Shown here piece after piece: positions 46,813-56,247 of a stretch of DNA of 64,000 bases. Made by a program: the position numbers and the translations under genes. How positions within the stretch are numbered: position 1 is the first letter of the stretch; every line of letters starts with the position of its first letter. This stretch comes from Sodiomyces alkalinus F11 (Eukaryota; Ascomycota; Sordariomycetes; Glomerellales; Plectosphaerellaceae), in assembly GCF_003711515.1 (NCBI RefSeq), contig NW_021167080.1, positions 1,633,394 through 1,697,393 of the forward strand, in the 5' to 3' direction. Under the pieces are notes generated by a model that had not been told where the DNA came from, did not search any database, and was given only the letters and a program-made list of their open reading frames with translations.

Positions 46813-48555
46813 TCAAGTGACGTAGACGAAGTCTGGCCTCTTATCGCCAGCGATGTACCTCTCGTCTTGCGACATGGCCTCCCACTGGGCGTCCATCTTG
46901 CCTTCGCGGCGACGCTTGTTAGTGGTCTTGAGACAAATGTGCATCACGGCCGAGGCACAGAACAGGAAGAAGAACTGGTAACCCAGCACCACGCCATGAC
47001 CTGTCCAGAAACGCGGTGCTTCCCTGACAAGGTAGATATTCGACGCGACGATGCCGTTGAGATTGGCCCATCCGACGACGAGGCCGACAACGATTCCGCG
47101 CTTAATAGGGCCTTCGGTGTTATTGACGGTCCAGGAGAGCGTATTGGGACATGTGGGATACACGCCGGCGGCGCCGAGGAATGTACCGACGTATTTAACC
47201 GAGGGAGTGTTAGAGCCAAGCATCATGGCGAAACCCGTCATGCCGACCACGGCGCAGATCATGCTCATGAGGCCTCTCTGTCGCGTCCTGTCCGCAATGT
47301 AACCCACGGCAACGGTGGTCATGGAAGCCAGGGCATAGGGAGGCACGGACAACAACTGGGCCGTGGTTCCCTGGTGTCCCATGCCACGAAGGATAGTAGG
47401 GAGGAAGAGGGAGAAGGCGTAGATCGGAGTCAGGGAGCCCGCATTCAGGCACATGTAGCCGTACGACTGCCAATCGCGCAGCGCGGCCCAGATATGGCGC
47501 CTGTCGAAGTGGTCGGCCGTCGCACCCTGTCGGTCGCTGATGATACGTCGTTGCACGCGGATACGGTCTTCCTCCGAAAGGAAGCGAGCCGTCGCGGGCC
47601 AGTTAAATACCATACGCCAGCAGAGGAGGCCGAAGAACACGGTCACGGCTCCCTCGAGGATAAAGATCCACGCCCAGCCGGCTTTGCCTCCGATACCATC
47701 CATCTTGGCAATCGCAGCAGCCAGCAGGCCTCCGAATGAACCTGCCAGCGCGGCGGCGGAGAAGAAGACGGCAATTCGGAGCCCGACCTCGGATGATTTG
47801 TACCAGTAGGACAAGTAGTAACTCACACCTGGTGTATTTTGCTTGATTAGTATTCTTTGCTGCTATATACGAGAGCAGCGCAAAAAAAGATGTGTTATAT
47901 TCATGGCTTACCAGGGAAAAGGCCTGCTTCAGCAATGCCGAGGAAGAAGCGAGCTGCCAAGAGACCGTGATAGTTGGTCACCAGGCCCATCAGGGTCATG
48001 ATGGTGCCCCAGATGACGACGATCGCCGTGAAGAACACGCGAGGAGTGACGCTCTTTAGCAACGCGTTGGTCGTGGGCTCGAAAGCAGCATAGCTGATGA
48101 AAAAAATGGACAGAGCCATATTGTAGTTGGCACCGGTCATGTTCAGGTCCGGCTCGAGGCCAGCCAGTCGGGCATTGCCAATATTGGTCCGATCGAGGAA
48201 CGAAAGAAGGTAAAGGAGGGATAGCCATGGGATGAGCCAGAGATCAATCTTGCGGACAAGCTTGCGGTCCTAAAGGCGGTGGGTGGTGGTGTTAGTAGGC
48301 ATTCGCAGACCGTATATGGCAAGCAAGACCAAGCTAGGCACGACAACGCAGGACATGGAAACGTACAATCTCAGCTCGTTCTTCGTCGCTTTTCCCTTCA
48401 TCAGGGTCAGGCAGTTGGGCAAGCTGTCGGGCTCTCTCGTCGGCAACGCCAGTCACCTTACCCTCCGCGATGCTCTCGGAGGGTGTGGTACGTTCAACAT
48501 CGGCGAATTTCGTTATTTCCCCCATGTCTGGGAGGTTTCCGGGCTGCTTCGACAC
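46813..48555 (-). CDS. MFS anion:cation symporter (Dal5/Tna1-like family)
   Basis: Plasma-membrane major facilitator of the anion:cation symporter family, whose fungal members import allantoate, nicotinate, pantothenate, biotin and other organic acids. Exons 48555-48367, 48269-47912 and 47828-46813 give 520 residues. A hydrophilic N-terminus is followed by helix 1 (WLIPWLSLLYLLSFLDRTNIGNARLAG), with the family-typical SFLDRTNIGNA. RFFLGIAEAGLFPGVSYYLSYWYK is the helix 4-5 signature. The WNW-like helix set, YIADRTRQRG loop and a basic C-terminal loop (KTTNKRRREG) complete a 12-helix protein. The substrate cannot be read from the sequence. It is divergent from a nitrilase gene across a 924-bp spacer, so an acid or nitrile linked to that enzyme is a reasonable guess. 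Confidence 0.9.
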
Positions 48556-49479
48556 AAGGCTTGTAGGATTTCAAGAGACCAATAGGTGGATTCTCGTGGC
48601 AGAAGTGATCTTGTCAGTCTCGATCATTGCCAAACAACGCGAGAAAGACTGGACTATTTGTAGACAACAATAAGACCATGGTGAGCTTCTGTGGACTTCA
48701 AGACGCGAACTTGAAGCTCGACCTTCTTATCTAGCTCTCGGCATCGGCCCTCACTTCTACTCCCCGGCCCTCTGATAAACCAGAATCAAGATAAAAGAGA
48801 TATGGCTAGTCCCGTCTTGATACCTGGCCTACCGGGGTACTTTTGGGGAGCTCTGTCAGACACTCGGTGACAAATAAGAACAAGGAGCGGTGCCGGGGTT
48901 GTTGGCCTTGGCCTTATTAACCGCTTAGCCTCTTGCATTTAGTACCTGTTCACACCCAGGGTTCTGAGAACGAACCCGGCACTCCAACAAATCCCGTTGG
49001 AGGTACCGGGTCATTTGTGTACGTTGTAGGGTAATTAAGTGGCTCCCCTAGGTAGGTAGTCGTTATTAAGCTATGACCCAATCACAAGTCACTCGTGATA
49101 AGCTTAGATAGTGCCTCAACACGGGCTTGGCTGGACGACCTTGGCTCCGAGTCCCTGCAGGAGAGCATCTATCACGTTGCGACCTCTAAACGCCTAGCCA
49201 GATTCTCGGGACCAGAGTTGCAACAGCTCCAAGTGCGGGGTCATTCTTCATCCCCCGGCTCCACTGTCTGGTCTGTCGTCTGCAGATGAATCGGATTCCA
49301 AATTAATGACCGACGTTGCGAAATAAAGAGCAAAGAGAAAACTTGAGAGAAAACCTTATCAACCACCGCAGAGAAAGAAAGAAGAGAGAAGAGAAAAGGA
49401 GAGAGCTTACGACGAATCCTCTCAAGTCTTCATCCAACAGATTCAAGATCATACGCCCGCATTCACATTCACATTCACA
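48556..49479. promoter_or_regulatory. Shared divergent promoter, MFS transporter / nitrilase, with GATA sites
   Basis: The 924-bp spacer contains seven HGATAR sequences, the binding site of AreA/NIT2-type nitrogen GATA factors. AGATAA is at 48727-48732 (reverse) and 48789-48794. TGATAA is at 48773-48778, 49096-49101 and 49356-49361 (reverse). AGATAG is at 49106-49111 and TGATAG at 49169-49174 (reverse). About 2.7 would be expected by chance at even base composition. A CATTCA triplet repeat directly precedes the nitrilase ATG. Confidence 0.5.
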
Positions 49480-50568
49480 ATGCCTCGAAACATCAGAGTA
49501 GCCGCGTGCCACGCCGCGCCGGTCTTTCTATCAGCGCAAGACACAACCAAAAAGGCCCTCGCATTGGTGAAGGAGGCAGTTGGAAACGGTGCCAACCTCG
49601 TCATCTTTCCCGAGACTTACATCGCGGCCTTCCCTGCATGGAGCTCTGTTCGAGCCCCGACCGACAACCATGAGTTCTTCAAGCGCATGGCCCTCGAGTC
49701 CATCTACGCCGACGGCCCGGAGATCGATGCCCTCCGTCGCGAGGCCAAGAGACTAGGTGTCATGATCAGTGTCGGCTTTTCGGAGAAAGTCCGCTACAGC
49801 AGCGCCACCTTGTTCAACTCGAACATCTTCATCGACAACCACGGCGACGTCCTCGTACACCACAGGAAGCTGATGCCGACCTTTTTCGAAAAGCTGACGT
49901 GGTCGCCCGGCGACGGCCACGGGCTCAAGGTAGCGGACACCGAGTTCGGCAAGATCGGAAACCTCATCTGCGGCGAGAACACGAACCCGCTGGCCAGGTA
50001 TTCCATGATGGCACAGGGCGAACAACTCCACATCTCGACCTGGCCGGCTATCTGGCCCACCCGACTCCCCGGCAAAGCTGCTGCTGCGAAAACAACCGCG
50101 GCCCCGGGCGAAGGCGACGACGTCAACGGCGCCCCGACTTCGAGCAGCGCCTGGAACAAGGCCAACTATGACAACGTCGCCGCCAACCGTACGCGGGCGG
50201 CTGCCCACTGCTTCGAGGCCAAGTGCTTCGGCGTTCTTTGTGCCGGCGTGCTCGGGCAAGATGCCATCGACGCCATCGCGTCCGGTGCCGCTGACTACGT
50301 CCGCGAGGCTCTCGAACAGTCGCAACGCGGGGCGACCATGTTCCTGGATCCCACCGGGGCTCTCCTGCCTGGGTTCGTGTTCGAGGAGGGCAACAAGGTT
50401 GATACGGAGCACTTGCAGCGCGAACAAGGCATCCTCTACGCTGATATGGACTTGGAGGACTGTATCGAGGGCAAGCAATATCACGATGTGGTGGGTGGGT
50501 ATCAACGACTGGATGTCTTCAATCTGTCCGTGGATCGAACGCGCCATGATCCTGTCAACTTTGTCTAA
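49480..50568 (+). CDS. Nitrilase
   Basis: Intronless 362-residue carbon-nitrogen hydrolase of the nitrilase branch, which converts nitriles to carboxylic acids and ammonia, or cyanide to formamide in relatives. The catalytic triad is complete: Glu45 in VIFPETY, Lys130 in HHRKLMPTFFEKL, and Cys164 in NLICGENTNPL. The N-terminus IRVAACHAAPVFL and the WSPGDGHGLKV segment are typical of microbial nitrilases. A short disordered insert (about residues 200-225, AAAAKTTAAPGEGDDVNGAP) follows HISTWPAIWP. The CGEN motif with the FFEKL.W.PGDG block favours an organic-nitrile substrate over cyanide, but this is not certain. No targeting signal is seen. The divergent transporter next door and the GATA sites between them suggest use of a nitrogen source. 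Confidence 0.93.
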   Translation: MPRNIRVAACHAAPVFLSAQDTTKKALALVKEAVGNGANLVIFPETYIAAFPAWSSVRAPTDNHEFFKRMALESIYADGPEIDALRREAKRLGVMISVGFSEKVRYSSATLFNSNIFIDNHGDVLVHHRKLMPTFFEKLTWSPGDGHGLKVADTEFGKIGNLICGENTNPLARYSMMAQGEQLHISTWPAIWPTRLPGKAAAAKTTAAPGEGDDVNGAPTSSSAWNKANYDNVAANRTRAAAHCFEAKCFGVLCAGVLGQDAIDAIASGAADYVREALEQSQRGATMFLDPTGALLPGFVFEEGNKVDTEHLQREQGILYADMDLEDCIEGKQYHDVVGGYQRLDVFNLSVDRTRHDPVNFV

Positions 50569-51643
50569 TGGCACCATCTTGACGGGCATACCAGCATGTA
50601 CAAGGCTAGTACCAGTATCTGGCGTGACTGGCGTGACTGGCATGACTGGCGACAAGATGAGCAGAGGCACTGGCATGTTTTCGAGTTTCGAGGGGGCTTA
50701 AATGTAATTCGTTAGCAACTAGACTGTGATACACGTGAGGCGCGATGCTGACTAACACAGTCGGGACGTGAATCAGTTGGTACGAAGGTAAAAGCCTAAT
50801 TATGGGTCCTTCGTACATTTATTAGGTAAGGTACTAAATTTAGGTAGGTATCCGTAAAAAGCCCAAATACGAACGTAAAGCCACTTCGGAGGGTTCCTTT
50901 GTGGCTTGACACGGAGATGAGATACGGAGACGAATAGGAAGCGTTCAAAGCTGTAAACCCTGGACCTTAGATATTGACTGTGGTTGGTGAGGTGGCTGGA
51001 AGTGTGGGGCCGGCCCCTGGAAATCCTAATAACATTGGGTGCCAGTTTGCACACCCGCACTGTACCTTTGTACGGAGTCTCCGTGTTACGTACTCGTATG
51101 GCCAGGGGTCAAGGACTGAAACTGGGGGGCCAGCCACGGAGCCACTGGGTTTCTAGATCACGCTACGTAGCGCTTCTGTCCCCATACACCAATTACTGCG
51201 TTTGTGGTCGAAACATCTTCATTTCCCTCCGCCATCCTCCACCTCTGAAAACCCCCCTCGATAAGAGCCGGTTGCCTTTCTTGGACGCCCTCTGCGACTT
51301 GCCGATTGTTCCGACATTGAGCTCTCTTCCTCGGCGGCGCTTCGAATCTTAAACTTGCAAACGATTTTCGACTTGTTTGCACTCCGTATTCATATCCGAA
51401 CGAAACCGATTTGGTCGCCAATTGAGAATCCATGATTCCGTTTTGACGACGGTCCTTCTCCCTCTCGCTCTCGCTATCCGCCCACACATCATACTCTCGC
51501 CTGGCGCGAGCCTCGCCGAGTCCTCTACGACCACAACACTCGCTCTGCCACCAATCTACGAGGCCTCCATAATCGCGCACCCCCAACTCAAACTCCCACC
51601 GTCACTTTCGCGCAGTCCTGGCTGTGCTGTTCTTTCGTCCGTC
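50569..51643. other. Spacer, nitrilase to NIPA gene
   Basis: A 9-bp TGGCGTGAC tandem repeat of about four units lies at 50621-50656, just past the nitrilase stop. A GGTAAGGTACTAAATTTAGG palindromic repeat is near 50825-50845. The region from about 51200 is a C/T-rich leader of the next gene. Confidence 0.5.
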
Positions 51644-53345
51644 ATGATGCTCGAGGAGAAGTACGTTGCGATATGCGGAGGAATCTTGGGTATTTTTTTT
51701 TTTGACATACAAAAGATCCAGAAAGCTGATGAACGCTTCTTCAATAGATACATCGGCCTGGCGCTGGCCATGTCATCCAGTTTAGCTATCGGTATGTTGC
51801 CCCTTTCCTGTTGCCTGTTGCCTGTTGCCTGTTTACTGTTAGAATGGCTGCTAATCTGGGTTGAACTCACAGGTGTGAGCTTCGTGATCACCAAAAAGGT
51901 ACACTACACCGTCGGCCGTCGCGATTCGCCCACCTCGCCCCTCGCCTCGGTCCCTCGTTCGTAATCGGCGTCCCATCCACTAATCGCTTTCACCGCAGGG
52001 TCTGCTGCATGCGGAAGAACGTCACGGGTTTGAAGGTGACGGCTTTGTGTATCTAAAGAGCCCCATCTGGTGGGCCGGCATCGCAACACGTATGCGCGCA
52101 TGATTTCTTCCATGACCCCGACGATATGCTGACAACCAGGGATAGTGGTCGTTGGGGAGATATGCAACTTTGCGGCGTATGCTTTTGCGCCAGCGATTCT
52201 CGTAACACCATTAGGTGCGCTCTCGGTTTTGATCGGCGCCGTGCTTGGATCATACTTTCTCAACGAGCATTTGGGCACGTTGGGCAGACTCGGAAGTGCC
52301 ATCTGCCTCATCGGTGCCGTCATCATCGTGCTCCACGCACCCCCCGACGAGGAAATCGAGACGATCGACCAGATCTTGCACTACGCCATTCAGCCAGGTG
52401 CGTTTCCTTTGCCACGATCATCCCCCAGCCGTGGACATGGGCTACGGAGGAGCTGACTTTTTTTCTTTTCTTCTTTTGCCAGGTTTTCTCCTTTACATGA
52501 CCGTTGTTACCATCTTCGCCGTCGTCATGATCTACAAAATTGCCCCTCTCCACGGGAGGAAGAACGCCCTGATCTACTTGTCGATCTGCTCGACGGTGGG
52601 ATCGATATCTGTCATGTCGGTCAAGGCGTTCGGTATCGCCCTGAAGCTCACGATGGCTGGGAATAACCAGTTCTCGCACCCTTCCACCTATGTTTTCATG
52701 ATCTTGACCACGGTCTGCATCTTGACACAGATGAACTATTTCAACAAGGCTCTCGCGCACTTCCCCACCAACATGTCAGTGTACCTAACTAACGTCGGAT
52801 ATGTTCTCGTGGACGGAGACCACCTGGCGGATTTCTAACTAACTGGGTTTTCGTGCAGTGTCAATCCCCTCTACTACGTGACATTCACCACAGCAACGCT
52901 GTGTGCGTCCTTCATCCTCTTCAGCGGATTCAACACCACCGACGTCGTCACCACCTTGTCTCTCCTCTGTGGCTTCTTGGTCACGTTCACCGGAGTCTAC
53001 CTTCTAAATCTCTCGCGGTCAGATCCGTACGGCCATAAAATGATTTCTGGCCAAGGAGGCCCCGACGCCACAGGGACGGACATGGTATCCAGCATCCAAA
53101 CGCGTCTGAGCTTGCAAGCAAGGCGCAGCACCGACCCCAGGCACAGCATGAGCAGCCACCACGGAGACACCACCGGCCTCATGAGAGCGTACGATGAAGA
53201 AGCCGGTGCCGAGTTCGGGCTGACAGATCTTGCCGAGGATAGCGATGAAGATAGCACGGGTCGCCCGAACGGCCGAGCAAACGGAAAGTCAAAATCCCAT
53301 GAGGAGGGCATCGAGATGCAGACACGCCGCTCGCACGACAGGTAA
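51644..53345 (+). CDS. NIPA-type magnesium transporter
   Basis: Membrane protein of the NIPA (DUF803) family, magnesium transporters of plasma membrane and endosomes in animals. Seven exons join in phase: 51644-51660, 51748-51791, 51873-51898, 51999-52089, 52146-52397, 52483-52774 and 52859-53345, giving 402 residues. The spliced N-terminus reads MMLEEKYIGLALAMSSSLAIG then VSFVITKKGL, the family start. Other hallmarks are IWWAGIATLVVGEICNF, AYAFAPAILVTPLGALSVLIGA, LNEHLGTLGRLG, and VNPLYYVTFTTATL. About nine membrane helices are followed by a hydrophilic C-terminal tail. Exons 1-3 are 17, 44 and 26 nt. The acceptor of exon 5 is taken as AG at 52144-52145; an AG a few bases upstream would also stay in frame. 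MMLEE could start at either Met. Confidence 0.92.
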
Positions 53346-54560
53346 CCCGTTTCCTCGCTCCTGTGGGCCTTACGCCCTTCTCGCTTCCTTGTTCTGGGTC
53401 GGGCAGGGGGGATTTCGGGTGGTTGGCTGTCTTTCTCAATGGCGCTCGCTATCCTTTCTCCCACGAAGGTCCGATTTGACGTTTGCATGTTTTCCGGGAA
53501 GAGATCATTGGAAGATCAAACCGCGGGTCTCTGGCTGAGCGGCGCAGGGTTGAATTTCACGAGACACATGCCTTGCAAGGGATTCTGGGGGAGGTTCAAC
53601 GATTGTCGGCCCCAGGCCTGGGAACTTTAACGAGGGGAAAAGATGCAGGGATCTATTTCGTCTGGTTACTCTCCCGACTTGGCATTATATATAACCACGG
53701 ACTCGGTGTTTGGCGTGTAATGGGGGAGGCTTGATTCATCAGAAACCATTTGGTTTTACTGCTCTTTTCTCTTTCTGCTTTTGCTTCTGCTTCTGCTTCT
53801 TTTTTCTTCTTCTTTTTTCTTCTTCTTTTCTTCTTCTTTTCTTCTTCTTTTTTTTCTTTTTTTCTTTTTTTCCTTTTTTTCCTTTTTTTCCTTTTTTTCC
53901 TTTTTTTCTTCCTTGCCTTGCACATAGCGCTTCGGAAGCGAAGAGGCTTGCTCTGTACGATTAGACACGATGCGAAGCAGTACCCGAGAAAGGAAACACT
54001 GCCCGGGCTTCACCCACTTGCAGAGGGTGTTGCGAAGCGGACTCGCCTGTGGGAAAAGGGGTCACGATACCTTTTGTCTGTTTTTTTTGGAGAAGCCTGC
54101 ATAGCCGGCTGCGGGCAATAATTAGACAGTACATGTGTTGTCAGTTGAGTTGCAGTTAAAGAGATAATCCCGACAAGACACGATTGCCAGAGCTCTTTGC
54201 CTTGGCATTGAGGACTCTCATGGGAAAGGCAGGTGTGCCAGTAAGCACAGATCATATCTGACTCCATAACTGGGGGCCGCATGATATACGAGGGACCAAA
54301 ACAAGCAAATTGGGTGTCCACGTCCGTCGTTGCTCTCATATATGGTTTGTGTATCATTACAAGCCAGACCGCAACCAAGACGTTCCCAAAAACTCCCTCT
54401 ACCGCAAGGGAGATGCAAATGAGATCAAGACGCCATTTGTGGTAGTAAAGCCAGCCCACTCCCCCAAGGACCCTTTTTGTTTGCTCTCTGCTTGTCAAAG
54501 TTCTTCTCCTCCCCTCCTCCCTCCTTCCCCAGTAACAACAAAGTCGGAAAGCCGCATCTC
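53346..54560. other. Convergent spacer, NIPA / RPS3
   Basis: A 1.2-kb spacer between converging genes. A long pyrimidine tract occupies about 53757-53921. No gene or RNA structure was recognised in the remainder. Confidence 0.5.
53757..53921 (+). repeat. Polypyrimidine (CTT-rich) microsatellite tract
   Basis: About 165 bp are almost purely C and T, built of CTTCTT, CTTTTT and TTCTGC-like units. The complementary strand is a purine tract and could form triplex DNA. Open frames read through it (poly Phe/Leu or poly Lys) are artefacts of the repeat. Confidence 0.85.
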
Positions 54561-55583
54561 TTAAGCCTCCGGCTCAGCGGGCGCCTCCTCCTCAGCGGCA
54601 CCCTCCTGCTCCAACCGTTGCTGCTCAGCCTGGGCCTGGGCCTGGGCGGCCTTGGCACCGTAATCCTGGCTCATGGGCTGGATGACGGTCTGCTCCTCCT
54701 TGGGCTCGAGGATGGTGACGGCATCGGGGAGGCTCTTCTGGAGGCCGGACTTGCCGTCGGGGTCGGAACCGCGCATGATCTTGACCTTGATGCCGAGGAC
54801 GCCCTGGCGGAGGAGGACGTGGCGGGTGGCGGAGTCGATGAACTCCTTGGCGGGCTGGCCGGAGTGGATCATGAAGCCGTCGGTGAACTTCATGCTCTTG
54901 GCGCGGGCGGCGCGGAGCTTGCCGGAGACGACGACCTCGCAGCCCTTGGCGCCGGACTCCATGATGAAGCGGAGGACACCGTAGCAGGCACGGCGGACGG
55001 CAAGGCCGTTGAGGAGCTTGTAGCGGAGGGACTCGCACTGGGCGACGGCGGAGAGACCGCGGCTCTGGACCTTGGCGGCGTACAGCGAGACGCTGTTTTC
55101 GGGGAACTTGAAGCGCTTCTGGATGAGCGAGGTGAGCTCGCGGATGCGGCGGCCCTGCTCGCCGAGGACCTCCTGGGTGTGGGTGGCGCGGATGATGATG
55201 TCGGTCACTGTCGGGGTGACGCGGACCTCGACGCCAGAGTAGCCCTCCTCAGCCAGCTCGCGCTGAAAGAACTCGTTGAGCTCGGCATAGAAGACGCCGT
55301 CGGCGACGAACTTTCTGCGCTTGGAGCTATATCGCGGGGAAAACGAAAACACATAGCTACGTTAGCCTACACATTCGAACAACAGGATAAGTGCATTTTT
55401 GTCGGGCTGGTATTTCTGTGGGTTGGGCAGAGGAACATGTGTGAATCCTGCGGGAAAGGTGGCCCCGGGAGGGAAAAAGTTCGCGACCAAATGGATGGTG
55501 ATCGGTTTGCGGGGGGGCTTGAAGAGAGAGAACTCGAGAGTCGTAGAGGAAGATCCTTACATCTGAGTGCCTGGAACAGCCAT
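54561..55583 (-). CDS. rps3: 40S ribosomal protein uS3 (RPS3)
   Basis: Small-subunit ribosomal protein at the mRNA entry channel. Two exons, 55583-55561 and 55326-54561, join in phase 2 to give 262 residues ([19 protein letters not shown]). The KH type-2 domain lies in [21 protein letters not shown]...TSLIQKRF, followed by the C-terminal S3 domain ([22 protein letters not shown]). The C-terminus is extended by a Gln/Glu/Ala-rich tail ([21 protein letters not shown]), typical of filamentous ascomycetes. The intron after the 23-nt first exon is 234 nt, the longest in the gene set read here, as is common for ribosomal protein genes. Strong codon bias (AAG, GAG, CTC) agrees with high expression. 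Very secure. Confidence 0.97.
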
Positions 55584-56247
55584 CTTGACTTATTTGTCCG
55601 AAAACTCGACGTCGATCGGGAGAGATGGGCGATTGGAGGGGCGTGAAGTGTCGAGAGGGCGAGGTGATGTCGTCGTCGGTCGCTGGGTGTTGGGAGAGGC
55701 TGCAGCTCGGCTCAGAATTCCTTGTGTGGGTTGAGAAAATCGCCTGTGCCCTAGGGACAACTTTCTATGGTGGTCTGTGCACCGGGAATTTTGCTGGTCG
55801 AACTTTTCTTGGCGAATGGGGCCCGGGTATAGGCATAACAACTACAGTATGTAACCAGCCGACTAACGAAATGCTCTATCGAAGTAATGCGGGAAAGACA
55901 ATCATGGGATCATGAGGAGTAGAGGCACTTCTCATGCCGTATTACCTAATAAGGTACCTTAGGTATTGACCTCTTCTACCTGCCTTACCTAAGGTAAGGT
56001 AGGTAAGGTAGACTGGACATAAGGTAAGGTATATGGAGCACGGAGTAGCCCGCTGCCCCGCGAAAGTACGAAGTAAACACAGCCCATCAGCTGCCACCAT
56101 ACGATGATCGATTTACCCTCCCGCTGCGACTGAGGACGTGGGCTATAGACCTCCATATTCAGATACAACAGAGATAGCGACAGCCAACAGCCAACAGCGT
56201 TTCTCCTCATCTTACAGCTTACAGCCTAAAGGCGCGCACTGGCCGTC
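55584..56247. promoter_or_regulatory. Divergent promoter spacer, RPS3 / myotubularin-like gene
   Basis: The 664-bp spacer contains the densest block of GGTAAGGTA/ACCTTACCTAAGG repeats in the window (about 55949-56031). A CCCTAGGG palindrome lies near 55750. The RPS3 leader lies at the left end. Confidence 0.5.

Noticed and set aside
46783..47739. A 318-codon plus-strand open frame
   Set aside because: It is the exact antisense of the MFS transporter exon 3. The minus strand shows family motifs and splice sites; this frame shows none.
49753..50676. A 307-codon minus-strand frame
   Set aside because: It is antisense to the nitrilase, whose catalytic triad is intact.
53653..54121. Frames encoding poly-Lys/Glu or poly-Phe/Leu
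   Set aside because: They are produced by the polypyrimidine microsatellite, not by coding sequence.
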